From Rhodovibrionaceae bacterium (GTDB lineage: Bacteria > Pseudomonadota > Alphaproteobacteria > Kiloniellales > DSM-21159), in the NCBI GenBank assembly GCA_028279885.1, contig JANQMX010000087.1, forward strand, positions 1 through 47,885: DNA of 47,885 bases. Reading direction: 5' to 3'. The notes beneath the pieces were generated by a model. That model made no database searches. It had not been told where the DNA came from and was given only the letters and a program-made list of their open reading frames with translations. How positions within the stretch are numbered: the stretch's first letter is position 1; each line of letters begins with the position of its first letter. Both the position numbers and the translations under genes were made by a program. Positions 23,438 through 32,245 of the stretch are shown here, in pieces.

Positions 23438-24315
23438 GACTGCCTATCCAATCGGTCGCGCGCCCAGTCGGCCAAGATCGAGAATGCGAGCGTCGAGAAA
23501 AAGATCATGAAGCCTGCCGGCAGGGCGATCCACCAGGCGTTGACGAGATAGTCCCGTCCATAGCCGAGCAACGAGCCGAGGCTTGTCATGGGCGGCTGCA
23601 CGCCGAGACCGAGAAAGCTGAGGCCTGACTCGAGCAGCACGGTCTCGGGGAAGTTGACGGTCAGATTGACGAGCAGCACGGCGGCGACATTCGGCAAGAT
23701 GTGGCGGACGTAAAGCCGCACTGGACCAGCGCCGAGGCCGCGCACCGCCTCCGCATAGGCCTGCTCCGATGCAGACAGGGCCAGAGCGCGGGCGAGTCGG
23801 GCATAGCGCTCCCACCCGTAGAGTCCGAGCACGGCAATGAGAATCTCGAGGCCGGTGCCCAGCATCGCAACGGCAGCAAGCGCGATGATGAAGAAGGGCA
23901 GTGCAGCCTGTGCGTCGACCAACAGCATGATGGCGTCTTCGACGATGCCGCGGAAATGCGCTGCCAGAAAGCCGAGAGCAGTCCCCAACACCGCGCCGAT
24001 CAGCGAGCCGGCCAAGGCGAGCAGCAGGCTGAGACGCAGGGCAAAGATAAGACGGCTGAAAACATCGCGGCCGAGCTCGTCGGTGCCGAGCGGGTGCGCC
24101 CAGCTGCCGCCGAAGCCGACGGGCGGTTGCAGTCGGGCGCGCAAGTCCATTTGGCTCGGGTCGTAAGGCGCAAAGATATCCGCCCCGAGTGCCATAACGA
24201 GACAGACGACCAGCCAAACCAACGCGAAGCCGACGAAGATCGACGGTCGCGTGCGCCGCGCTTTCCGGCTTCGCGGGAAAAACCTGCGTTCCCGCAAAGC
24301 GGCGAGGATGCTCAT
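23434..24315 (-). CDS. dppC: Dipeptide/oligopeptide-type ABC permease (DppC family)
   Basis: A 293-residue permease. It starts with a charged cytoplasmic N terminus and one span (GFALVWLVVCLVMALGADIF), then a periplasmic part with the DppC-typical HPLGTDELGRDVFSRL motif, then five more spans. The EAA loop reads YAEAVRGLGAGPVRLYVRHILPN. It overlaps dppB and the phosphoesterase gene by 4 bases each. Confidence 0.94.
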   Translation of the reverse strand: MSILAALRERRFFPRSRKARRTRPSIFVGFALVWLVVCLVMALGADIFAPYDPSQMDLRARLQPPVGFGGSWAHPLGTDELGRDVFSRLIFALRLSLLLALAGSLIGAVLGTALGFLAAHFRGIVEDAIMLLVDAQAALPFFIIALAAVAMLGTGLEILIAVLGLYGWERYARLARALALSASEQAYAEAVRGLGAGPVRLYVRHILPNVAAVLLVNLTVNFPETVLLESGLSFLGLGVQPPMTSLGSLLGYGRDYLVNAWWIALPAGFMIFFSTLAFSILADWARDRLDRQS

Positions 24316-25241
24316 CGGAGCCCTCCAGCCGAGCGGATACGCGGGTCGAGCCAGGCGTAGAGCAAGTCGACCGCCAGATTGGTGCCCACCATGGTCAGGG
24401 TCACCAGAAAGACGATCACCTGGACCACGGGCAGGTCCCTGAGCTCCACCGCATGCTTCGTCAGGCGCCCGAGGCCGGGCCAGGCAAAGATCGTCTCCAC
24501 GATGACCGCGCCGGCGATCAGGCCGCCGATCAGAAAGCCGAGCACGGTGACAAGGGACAGCAGGGTGTTGGGAAAGGCATGACGCCAGACGATCACCCCG
24601 AGGGATAGACCGCGTGCCCTTGCCGCAAGGACGTAGGGCTTGCCAAGCGCCTCAAGCATGGCGCTGCGGGTGAAGCGGGCAAAGACGGCTGCGCCCGACG
24701 CCCCGATCGTGAACACGGGGAGGACCGCATGCCGCCAACTTCCCGAACCGGCGCTTGGGAGCAGGCGCAGCTCGACTGAAAAGAGGAAGATCAGCAGCAC
24801 CCCGAGAAAGAAGTTCGGCAGGCTGAAGAAGATGACCGAACCCGCCATGAGGCCGCGGTCCAGGGGGGAATTGCTGTTAAGCGCGGCCGCAACGCCGACC
24901 GGCACGCCAAGAACGAGCATCAGGGCGAGCGCCGGCAGCATCAGCTCCAGTGTCATCGGAATGCGCGCGGCGACAATCGACCAGGCATCTTCCGCATAGA
25001 GGAAGGACTGTCCGAAGTCGCCGTTCAGCACTTGGCCGAGATAGCGGATGTACTGTTCATAGATCGGCACATCGAGACCGAGCCGTTCGCGATAGGCTTC
25101 CAAGGCATCCCGCGTGAAATTCTCCGGGTTGATCACCGAGAGCAGGGGATCGCCGGAGGCGCGCAGGATGACGAACGTCAGTGTCACGACGAACCAGACC
25201 GTGAACAGTGCTCGGGCACTCTTGCGCAGCACGTAGATCAT
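24312..25241 (-). CDS. dppB: Dipeptide/oligopeptide-type ABC permease (DppB family)
   Basis: A 309-residue permease. ATG 25241 is the start: it overlaps the dppF stop (ATGA) and opens a standard DppB N terminus, RKSARALFTVWFVVTLTFVILRASGDPL, with the typical TRDALEAYRERLGLDVP periplasmic segment. The frame in phase further upstream has no family features. The coupling loop is PYVLAARARGLSLGVIVWRHAFPN. It forms the channel with DppC. Confidence 0.94.
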   Translation of the reverse strand: MIYVLRKSARALFTVWFVVTLTFVILRASGDPLLSVINPENFTRDALEAYRERLGLDVPIYEQYIRYLGQVLNGDFGQSFLYAEDAWSIVAARIPMTLELMLPALALMLVLGVPVGVAAALNSNSPLDRGLMAGSVIFFSLPNFFLGVLLIFLFSVELRLLPSAGSGSWRHAVLPVFTIGASGAAVFARFTRSAMLEALGKPYVLAARARGLSLGVIVWRHAFPNTLLSLVTVLGFLIGGLIAGAVIVETIFAWPGLGRLTKHAVELRDLPVVQVIVFLVTLTMVGTNLAVDLLYAWLDPRIRSAGGLR

Positions 25242-26089
25242 GCTGCGCTCACGGCTCTGCAGAGCTGTCCGCTCCTCCGCTCGGGTGCTCTTAGTCCGGC
25301 CGCTGCGAGCAGGTCTTGCGTATAGCGTTGTTTCGGACTGTCGTAGATCGCCTGCGTCGGGCCCATCTCGACGATGCGCCCTTGTTTCATGACGGCGATG
25401 CGTTGGGCGAGGCGTCTGACCACGCGCAGGTCGTGACTGATGAAAAGAAAGGCCGTACCGGTTTCGCTCTGCAACGTCTCCAACAGCGCCACGATGCTTG
25501 CCTGAATAGAGAGATCGAGTGCCGAGACCGGTTCGTCGCATACGACAAGAGCCGGCTTCAGCATCATCGCGCGGGCGATCACGATGCGCTGGCGCTGCCC
25601 TCCGCTGAGTGCACCCGGTCGGCGTTTCAGCAGTGCCAGGTCGAGCCCGACGCGTTGCGTCATCTCAATCACACGCGCACGCCTTTCCTCAGGCGCGCCG
25701 ATGCGGTGAATGTCGAGAGGTTCGCGCAGTTGCGCGCCGACGGACCATCTCGGGTCGAGCGCACCGCGTGTGTCCTGGAAGATCATCTGCAATTGCCGGC
25801 AAAGCAGACGCTTCTCGCGGCTGGTGCGGTCGCGATGGTCGGTCCCTTGAAAACGGACGCTCCCTGCGCTGGGTGTCAGCAGATTCAGCGCAATGCGCCC
25901 GAGTGTCGACTTTCCCGATCCACTCTCGCCGACGAGACCGAGGGTCTCCCCCGGCATGATGTGAAGCGACGCATCGGCGACGGACAGTTTTTGCGCGTAC
26001 GACGATCTGGAGAAGAAGCGCCGCGCCCCAAACACTTTGGTGACCTGATCGATCACCAGGAGAGGCTCTGGCCCAGCCGCGTCAGGCAT
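25238..26089 (-). CDS. dppF: Dipeptide-type ABC ATPase (DppF/OppF family)
   Basis: A 283-residue ATPase with Walker [11 protein letters not shown]-loop [14 protein letters not shown], signature [15 protein letters not shown], Walker [13 protein letters not shown] and H-loop FISHDLRV. The C terminus ([14 protein letters not shown]) is the oligopeptide-ATPase extension, slightly short for the family. It overlaps dppD by 8 bases and dppB by 4. Confidence 0.94.
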   Translation of the reverse strand: MPDAAGPEPLLVIDQVTKVFGARRFFSRSSYAQKLSVADASLHIMPGETLGLVGESGSGKSTLGRIALNLLTPSAGSVRFQGTDHRDRTSREKRLLCRQLQMIFQDTRGALDPRWSVGAQLREPLDIHRIGAPEERRARVIEMTQRVGLDLALLKRRPGALSGGQRQRIVIARAMMLKPALVVCDEPVSALDLSIQASIVALLETLQSETGTAFLFISHDLRVVRRLAQRIAVMKQGRIVEMGPTQAIYDSPKQRYTQDLLAAAGLRAPERRSGQLCRAVSAA

Positions 26090-26921
26090 ACCTCACCGTC
26101 TCTAGCGCCGGTTCGGGGGTGCGATCGAGAAGCGAGGCTCTGCTGGCGAGGAGCTCCTGCGTGTAGGCGTGCTTCGGGCTGGTCAGGAGCTTAACGGTCG
26201 TTCCCTGTTCAACGAGTTCTCCACCGCGCATGACCAGAATGCGATCGGCATAGGAGCGTGCAATGTCGATGTCGTGGGTGACGAGGAGGATGGTCAGCCC
26301 CGTCTCGTCGCGCAGGTGGGCGAGGAGGTTGAGAACATCCCGCTGCACCGTCACGTCGAGCGCGGTCGTGGGCTCGTCTGCGATCAGAAGGTCGGGCGCA
26401 CCGGCAAGGGCCAAGGCAATCATGACCCGCTGGTTCATGCCGCCCGAGAGCTCGTGGGGATAGCGCGACAGGAGGGCCTCGGGCTCGGGCAGCCGCACCG
26501 CGGCGAGCAGTTCAAGGGCCCGGCGTGTGGTCGCCGTCTTCGATCTGGCGTCCGTCAAGGCGCGCACGGTCTCGCGCAACTGCGCGCCGATGGTGCGAAC
26601 CGGATTGAGGCTGCCGATCGGGTCCTGGAAAATCATGCCGATGCGGCGGCCGCGCAAGGGCGCGAGCAATCGCGGCCGAATCTCCGAAGGGCCGTTCATG
26701 CCCGCAAAGCGCAGCGTGCCGGAAACCGCAGCGCCCTCTGCAAGGCCGAGCAAAGAGAGGCAGGTCACCGACTTGCCGCTGCCGCTCTCCCCAATCATCG
26801 CGGTGATCTCGCCGGCAGGAAGCGCAAAGTTGATGCCTTTGACGGCACAGATCCGCTGCTCCGGCGTCTCGAATTCCACGCGCAGACCTTGGACGTCTAA
26901 AAGGACACTACAATCGACCAT
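26082..26921 (-). CDS. dppD: Dipeptide-type ABC ATPase (DppD/OppD family)
   Basis: A 279-residue ATPase with Walker [11 protein letters not shown]-loop MIFQDPIGSLNPVR, signature LSGGMNQRVMIALAL, Walker B LLIADEPTTALDVT and H-loop LVTHDIDI. It is the second nucleotide-binding subunit of the Dpp-type importer. The C-terminal iron-sulfur or cysteine extension of some OppD proteins is absent, and the protein is shorter than the usual 320-330 residues. Confidence 0.92.
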   Translation of the reverse strand: MVDCSVLLDVQGLRVEFETPEQRICAVKGINFALPAGEITAMIGESGSGKSVTCLSLLGLAEGAAVSGTLRFAGMNGPSEIRPRLLAPLRGRRIGMIFQDPIGSLNPVRTIGAQLRETVRALTDARSKTATTRRALELLAAVRLPEPEALLSRYPHELSGGMNQRVMIALALAGAPDLLIADEPTTALDVTVQRDVLNLLAHLRDETGLTILLVTHDIDIARSYADRILVMRGGELVEQGTTVKLLTSPKHAYTQELLASRASLLDRTPEPALETVRYA

Positions 26922-26948
26922 GCCAAATCCGTTTCACTGGCCAAGGCT

Positions 26949-26986
26949 TGCCCCGCCGACGTACCCGTGAGCACGTCGGCGAGGCA
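26949..26986 (-). promoter_or_regulatory. Intercistronic hairpin after dppA
   Basis: Arms of 14 bases (26949-26962 and 26973-26986) with a ten-base loop. One position pairs as G-U only in the minus-strand RNA, which matches the direction of the operon. No T-run follows, so mRNA protection of dppA is more likely than termination. Confidence 0.7.
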
Positions 26987-26997
26987 TGCTATCGCGC

Positions 26998-28557
26998 TTA
27001 CTTGACGCTTGCGTTGCGCGCCCGAAAGTCCATGAAGGCGGCCGGATAGGGCGTCCAGTCGACGGCTTCGGAGATGCCGTAGAACTGCCCCAAGGTGTAG
27101 AGGATCGTCGCCGGCGGGTCGTCGTGATGGTAGATGTCCAGCATTTCCTGGAACGCCGCGCGACGGGCTTCGGTATCCGTGCTGGTCGCCAGAATCTGGC
27201 CCAGCTCGTTGAAGCGCTTATTGCTCCAGCTGTTTTGCTTGGCGCTCCAGCCGTTCGGGCCATAAAGCCGCCAGACGGATGCCAAGGGGTCAGGAAACAG
27301 CGCCGGATCCGAGACATCGCCGATGCCCGAGGGATCCTGATAGACCTGGCCGAAGCTCTCCTTCACCTGAAGGTCGATGTTGAGCCCGACATCGCGCCAC
27401 ATCTGGGCAATGATCTCAGCGGTCTGCAGCTGCGCCGGATAGTAGTTTGGCAGGATGCGATAGGGGATGGCCGTGCCGTCGTAGCCGGCCGCCTGAACGA
27501 GCTCGCGCGCCTGATCGGGATCGTAGACCAGTTCGACCCGGTCGGGATCATACAGCGCACCGAAGGCAGGAAACTGATGGCCGTTGGGCACGCTCACCCG
27601 GCCATCCCAAAGCGTGTCGACAATGAGCTGCCGGTCAAGCGCCAAGCTCAGCGCCCGACGGATGCGCACATCCTGCAGCACCGGGTTTTCCATGTCGAAG
27701 TTGACCGATCGCGGGGTCAACACCGGACCGCCGACGACCGTCGCGCCGTCAATCGCCTCGATCGATCCGATTTGATCGGGCGTCACCTCCGTGACGATAT
27801 CAAAGTCGCCTGCTGCAAGGCCCGCGATTCGCGCCGACAGCTCCGGCACGACCTGAAAGACGAGCCGGTCGATTTCCGGCGCACCCTGCCAATACTCGTC
27901 GTGCGCTTCCAGAACCAGTCGCTCGTCGGGAGTGAATTCGACGATCTTGTAAGGACCCGTACCGACCGGCGCCTTGAGCCACGCTTCATAGCTGCCGGCA
28001 GCTTCGAAGGCGGCCTTGGAGACGATCTGAGTCATCCAGCTCGCCAGGCGCAACTCCAGGATCGGGTCCGGTGCGACGCTCCGGATGCGCACCGTGTCTT
28101 CGTCAACGGCCTCGGCCACCTCAATCGTGCCGAGATAGGCGCGGCTCGTTTCAAACGCAGGCGTGCCTTCGCCCACATGTCCGGCACCGAAGGTGAAGAC
28201 CACGTCTTCGACGGTCATCTCTTCGCCGTTGTGGAATTTGACGCCCTGGCGCAGGTCGAGTTCGATCGTCCGGTCGTCGATGCGGCGCCACGCCGTCGCC
28301 AGGCCGGGCATCACGTCGAAATCGTCGGCATAGTCGATTTCCAGAAGGGTGTCGTAGGCGTTGTAGAGAACCCGGTACGCCACGTTGCGTGCAATCATGA
28401 CCGGCGAAAGCTGAGGCGGGTTCTCTTGAACGGCAATGACCAGCTCCGTTTCCTCTGCAGCGGCAATGGAGGCTGGAGCCAAAGCCAAGCCTAGAACCAG
28501 CGCGCATCCAAACAGCCAGGAGTAGGGCGGAGACGACGATACTCTTGCGTGCCACAT
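26998..28557 (-). CDS. dppA: ABC substrate-binding protein, family 5 (peptide/phosphodiester-type)
   Basis: A 519-residue exported receptor. The signal peptide (WLFGCALVLGLALAPASIAAA) precedes EETELVIAVQENPPQLSP. The SBP_bac_5 core includes VKFHNGEEMTVEDVVFTF, APVGTGPYKIVEFTPDERLVLE, DVRIRRALSLALDRQLIVD and AREL. It is the first gene of a tightly overlapping six-gene operon (receptor, two ATPases, two permeases, phosphoesterase). The linked PhnF-like regulator and phosphoesterase point to a phosphorus-containing ligand rather than a peptide; this is inference. Confidence 0.92.
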   Translation of the reverse strand: MWHARVSSSPPYSWLFGCALVLGLALAPASIAAAEETELVIAVQENPPQLSPVMIARNVAYRVLYNAYDTLLEIDYADDFDVMPGLATAWRRIDDRTIELDLRQGVKFHNGEEMTVEDVVFTFGAGHVGEGTPAFETSRAYLGTIEVAEAVDEDTVRIRSVAPDPILELRLASWMTQIVSKAAFEAAGSYEAWLKAPVGTGPYKIVEFTPDERLVLEAHDEYWQGAPEIDRLVFQVVPELSARIAGLAAGDFDIVTEVTPDQIGSIEAIDGATVVGGPVLTPRSVNFDMENPVLQDVRIRRALSLALDRQLIVDTLWDGRVSVPNGHQFPAFGALYDPDRVELVYDPDQARELVQAAGYDGTAIPYRILPNYYPAQLQTAEIIAQMWRDVGLNIDLQVKESFGQVYQDPSGIGDVSDPALFPDPLASVWRLYGPNGWSAKQNSWSNKRFNELGQILATSTDTEARRAAFQEMLDIYHHDDPPATILYTLGQFYGISEAVDWTPYPAAFMDFRARNASVK

Positions 28558-28593
28558 GGGTCGGGACCTCCTGTTTCGTCAGAACTCAGGAAA

Positions 28594-28615
28594 GGTCCGT
28601 ACATGCGTATGATTA
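28594..28615 (-). promoter_or_regulatory. Candidate GntR/PhnF-type operator, copy 1
   Basis: A 22-base element upstream of dppA. Read on the minus strand it begins TAAT, has TACGCA at positions 7-12 and CGGA near the end. It matches the element at 29565-29586 in 16 of 22 positions. The GntR-type gene lies between the two. Confidence 0.45.
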
Positions 28616-28768
28616 CGTGGTTGTGACAGTCGCAGGAAATGAGCGCCGGTCCTTTGAACGCCGGACCGATCACAAGGGGTGTTTTTGAGAGAGCGATGCC
28701 TCGGCAAGCGGTGCCGTGGAAGTCCACCGTTGCGCCAGGGCGGTGCTTGGGATGGCCCGATAACCTAT

Positions 28769-29506
28769 TCAGAAAGCGCGCGGATCAATCACGAACTGGA
28801 CGCGATCGGTGACCCAGCATGCTTCCCCATAGCAAATCGGAAGGCCCTCAAGATCGGCATCGGTCTTCTTGGTCACCAAGACCCAACGCGAGGCCGGCTG
28901 CTGCAAGAGCCGGGCCTCGCTCTTGCTCGCCGGCCGGGCGCTCACCACCGTCTTTAGCCGGACGTAATCGTCGATTCCCTGCTTTGCATAAAGCGCCGTC
29001 ATGCTCGCCGAACGAGTCTTCCGGACCTTGAGGTCGGGAAACCGGGCCTTGGGCAGGTAGTTCCAGCTGGTCGCGATTGGCACCCTGTCCGCAAAGCTCA
29101 CGGTTTGGATCGCATAGACGGTAGCCCCTACTGGCAGGTCCAAGCCCTCGGCGGTTTCATGCGATGCCGCCGCCTCTTCGAAAGCGATAAAATGGGACGT
29201 CGACATGTGACCCTGCTTCAAGAGATTTTCTGAGTGGACGACCTTCTTCGAAAGGCGAAAATGAACGACGGGGCCGTGCACGAATGCGCCCCGCCCCTGT
29301 TCCACCCGCACCAGTCCCAGGTCGACCAGCTCCGCCATGGCGCGGCGGACCGTCTGTCGGCTGACACCGAAACGGCCGACCAACTCCCCCTCGGCTGGCA
29401 ACCGGTCGCCCGGCTGAAAAGGGCCATTGACGATCTCGTCGAACAGCTCGTTCTTCACCTGCACCCATAGCGTCTGTCCGGTTTCCCGAAGGCTTGGCTC
29501 TGCCAA
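28769..29506 (-). CDS. GntR-family regulator, HutC/PhnF subgroup (UTRA domain)
   Basis: A 245-residue regulator. The winged helix is at residues 15-75 (VKNELFDEIVNGPFQPGDRLPAEGEL, then GVSRQTVRRAMAEL and VEQGRGAFVHG). A UTRA ligand domain follows, with VHSENLLKQGHM, IQTVSFADRVPIATSWNYLPKARFPDL and a DRVQFVI terminus. The pattern SENL...ARFP...DYVRLKT...ARPASKSEARLLQQPAS is that of PhnF-like phosphonate regulators. It lies 211 bases upstream of dppA on the same strand, so it probably controls that operon and itself. Confidence 0.88.
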   Translation of the reverse strand: MAEPSLRETGQTLWVQVKNELFDEIVNGPFQPGDRLPAEGELVGRFGVSRQTVRRAMAELVDLGLVRVEQGRGAFVHGPVVHFRLSKKVVHSENLLKQGHMSTSHFIAFEEAAASHETAEGLDLPVGATVYAIQTVSFADRVPIATSWNYLPKARFPDLKVRKTRSASMTALYAKQGIDDYVRLKTVVSARPASKSEARLLQQPASRWVLVTKKTDADLEGLPICYGEACWVTDRVQFVIDPRAF

Positions 29507-29564
29507 TTGAAAATCGCCCCCTGTCAGAAGGAATTGCGTCTCTGCGTCGTACGCTGTGACTGCT

Positions 29565-29586
29565 TAATGGTACGCACATGCGGATC
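29565..29586 (+). promoter_or_regulatory. Candidate GntR/PhnF-type operator, copy 2
   Basis: Element in the GntR leader region: TAAT, then GGTACGCACATGCGGATC. It is a 16/22 match to the element upstream of dppA, in opposite orientation. GTACGC also occurs 22 bases before (29549-29554), giving a direct repeat about two helical turns apart. Confidence 0.45.
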
Positions 29587-29753
29587 AACTTTCAACAAAG
29601 TCAACGACGTTTGCGTAAGGCCAAGGCCGCTCAACTCTATTGGTCGAAGAGGGCATGGCAGGATAGTCGCTGTCTCGGCAGTCGTTCGACAAGATCGACC
29701 AATGGCACCGAAGGCGTAGCCGCCACTCACCATGTTCGATGGTAAGCTCTGAG

Positions 29754-30563
29754 CTACCTGGACACAGCGACGTCCAGTGGATTGACCGCTCCTCCGATCA
29801 AGGCGACTTCGCGGCCAAGGTGCTTCAAGAGCCCGTCCAATCGATCTGGTTTGAGCCGCGCGCTCGTCATGTTGATCGCGAGCGAGCCAACCACGTCGCG
29901 GCCGGGCACGCGAATGGGCATCGCGAGCGCCGAGATGCCTTCCACCAGGCGATCCTGATCGATCGCGTAGCCCCGTTCCCGAATAAGCGGCAGCGCCTCA
30001 TCGACCTCGTCTCGGGAAAGCCCGTTGAAGACGGGATAGCGGCTCGCGTTGGCGTCCAGAATGGCATCGATCTGGCTGGGCGCGAGAAACGCCAAGATCG
30101 CTTGGCTAGCGGGCCCGACGCCAAGCGGAATCTGGCCGCCGACCTGCCCGGTCAGGCTGGATATGACATAGTCGCCCTGTTCGCGGTCGACGCAAACGCA
30201 GTCGAAGCCGCTGCGGGCCATCAAGAAGACGGTGTCCTTGGTCTCGTGGGCAAGGCGCAGAAGGGCGGGATGAGCAACCTGGCGCAGGCCCGTTCCGTCA
30301 GCAGCCTTGGCACCGAGGGCAAAGAGGGCGAGTCCCAGACGATAGCGCTTTGTTGCCTCCTCTCGCTCGATCAGCCCATGCCGTTCAAGCGCCGAGATGA
30401 TCCTGTGCGTTGTCGGCTGGGTCAAATCGAGCGCATCTGCGATGTCCGTCGAGCGCAACCCGCGCTCCCCGACATCGCCGAGCATGTTCAGAATCGCAAT
30501 CGAACGATCGAGCAGCTGGGTTCCTTTGCCCTTGCCGTGTTGATCGTCATTCCCCACGCACAC
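29754..30563 (-). CDS. IclR-family transcriptional regulator
   Basis: A 269-residue regulator. The N-terminal winged helix is at about residues 17-75 (LLDRSIAILNMLGDVGERGLRSTDIADALDLTQPTTHRIISALERHGLI). The IclR effector domain follows, with DTVFLMARSGFDCVCVDREQGDYVI, GPASQAILAFL and GISALAMPIRVPGRDVVGSLAINMTSARL. It lies 90 bases downstream of the MmgE/PrpD gene on the same strand and may be cotranscribed with it. It probably controls the divergent TRAP/amidase/DAO operon through the palindrome at 32065-32079. Confidence 0.92.
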   Translation of the reverse strand: MCVGNDDQHGKGKGTQLLDRSIAILNMLGDVGERGLRSTDIADALDLTQPTTHRIISALERHGLIEREEATKRYRLGLALFALGAKAADGTGLRQVAHPALLRLAHETKDTVFLMARSGFDCVCVDREQGDYVISSLTGQVGGQIPLGVGPASQAILAFLAPSQIDAILDANASRYPVFNGLSRDEVDEALPLIRERGYAIDQDRLVEGISALAMPIRVPGRDVVGSLAINMTSARLKPDRLDGLLKHLGREVALIGGAVNPLDVAVSR

Positions 30564-30653
30564 TCTCCACTACCGACCACTGACACAGCGTGCATAGCAG
30601 GCCTCACGGCTACGGAGCAAAGCAGGATGTTCCAGCTTGAACGCCTGGCTTGG

Positions 30654-32024
30654 CTAAGCAAAAGCACTGTTGACGACTGCCCGGCGGTTGGGCGCCCATT
30701 CGGCCGGCGTACCGATCTGCCGCAACAGCACTGACGAGTCACCACTTCCCAAAGTCTCAATTGCGGCAAGCAGTTCGCTCGCCCTGGCATCGCCCAGTAC
30801 CGGGCCGGCCAATGTGCGGAACTTCGCCTTCAGCTCGGCTTGGCTCATAGGGTTCGAGGGCTCGCCTCTGGGCGTCATAACGGTCGAAACGTAGGTTCGG
30901 TTTTGAGCACTGAGTTCAACCCGTGCCGGCACGCGGCTGGGGAACATGGCGTCAAGATCGGCCGCCGTTTCGACCGAGATCCGTTCCGCCAGTGCCATGG
31001 CATCCGTCTTCGAGAGCGCGCCTTCGGTCATTGGCAACAGGCTGTCACCTCCTTCCAGGAGGGCCAGTGCAACACAGAACGGCACGCTGTATTGCGCCGA
31101 CTCAAGTGTCTGGGGCCGCGGTTCGTTGTTGAGCTGCAAGGTGCGCGAAAACGTCTCGATCCTTATGCGATCGATCGAGCAGGCATCGATCGAGTGTTCC
31201 GCCTGCAATGCGAGGGCCGCCTCGATCGCCGCATGGGCCCAACGGCAACAGCTATAAGGCTTGAAATAGATCCGCTCGATCTCCCACGCCTGTCCAAAGC
31301 CGGCCATCAGCGTCTGGTGTTCGAACAGCGCTGGATTGTCGAGCAGGTCGATAGGGGCCGTAAAGCCGGCCGCGGCAAGATCGACCGCTGCCATGCCTGT
31401 GGCCGTCGCCCAGGCGATGCCCTCCTTCAAATGATTGCCCATGACACGAGAGTAGGCGACGGGCGCTAGGCCAGGCGCGCTGGTACCGGCAATGGCGATG
31501 GCTTGGGCAGTCTGTGGCTCGGTCAGCTGCCGCATCCAGGCGATTGCGGCGGCGACACCCTGGCCCACCCAACGCCCGCTAACCAGCGTATCGACGCGGG
31601 ACAGATCGCGGGATGCGGCGATGCGTATGGCGATTTCGTAGCCAAGGACGATTGCCGTCAGCAAGCGGTCGGTGCTGATGCCTTGCCCGTGCGCCGCAGC
31701 CACCACAGCCGGCACAATCGCCGCGCCCGGATGGCCCGCTGCTGCACGGTGGCCGTCGTCCACATCCAACATCGACGCCGCCGCGGCATTGGCGAAGGCC
31801 GCACCGCCAGCAGGCAGTCGCGTGCCGGAAAACCAGACCGGCACGTCGCCGGGCCCCCAGATGCTCTGCGCCGCCACGCGGCTTGCCTTTGCCCCACTGC
31901 TCGAATGGCCCGCCAAAGCCGCCGCAATCAAATCAAGGACGGCCAGCACGGCCATTCGGTGCGCGGTGGCTGGAACGGCGGCAGTGGAGGCGAGGAAGGC
32001 GGCATAACGCTCGGCAACAAACAT
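30654..32024 (-). CDS. MmgE/PrpD family protein (2-methylcitrate dehydratase-like)
   Basis: A 456-residue member of the MmgE/PrpD fold, near normal length. Family signs are ALAVLDLIAAALAGHSSSGAK, SMLDVDDGHRAAAGHPGAAIVPAVVAAA, KPYSCCRWAHAAIEAALAL and the all-helical N-terminal domain. Characterised members are dehydratases (2-methylcitrate, cis-aconitate decarboxylase), but many act in unrelated acid catabolism. It is divergent from the TRAP operon; a role in degrading the imported acid is inferred. Confidence 0.88.
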   Translation of the reverse strand: MFVAERYAAFLASTAAVPATAHRMAVLAVLDLIAAALAGHSSSGAKASRVAAQSIWGPGDVPVWFSGTRLPAGGAAFANAAAASMLDVDDGHRAAAGHPGAAIVPAVVAAAHGQGISTDRLLTAIVLGYEIAIRIAASRDLSRVDTLVSGRWVGQGVAAAIAWMRQLTEPQTAQAIAIAGTSAPGLAPVAYSRVMGNHLKEGIAWATATGMAAVDLAAAGFTAPIDLLDNPALFEHQTLMAGFGQAWEIERIYFKPYSCCRWAHAAIEAALALQAEHSIDACSIDRIRIETFSRTLQLNNEPRPQTLESAQYSVPFCVALALLEGGDSLLPMTEGALSKTDAMALAERISVETAADLDAMFPSRVPARVELSAQNRTYVSTVMTPRGEPSNPMSQAELKAKFRTLAGPVLGDARASELLAAIETLGSGDSSVLLRQIGTPAEWAPNRRAVVNSAFA

Positions 32025-32064
32025 GATCGGCGCTCGGAGATCGTGAGTGATACCTCATCAATAT

Positions 32065-32079
32065 ATTCATATTATGAAT
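32065..32079. promoter_or_regulatory. Candidate IclR operator
   Basis: ATTCATATTATGAAT is a 15-base inverted repeat with one central base, in the AT-rich divergent region between mmgE/prpD-type and dctP genes. Length and symmetry fit IclR-family sites. Confidence 0.4.
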
Positions 32080-32245
32080 TATTCTACTTGATTCTCTCAT
32101 AAAATGGATATTGACTATGTGGGAACCGATGGTCGTGTGGCTGACTCATGCGGGACGCGCCTCAACGCCGCGGGGCAGACCGCAGCTGTCCTCCGGCCGA
32201 TCGGCAAGAAGGCTCAAACGAGCCATGACTTCACGGGAGGTAGAA

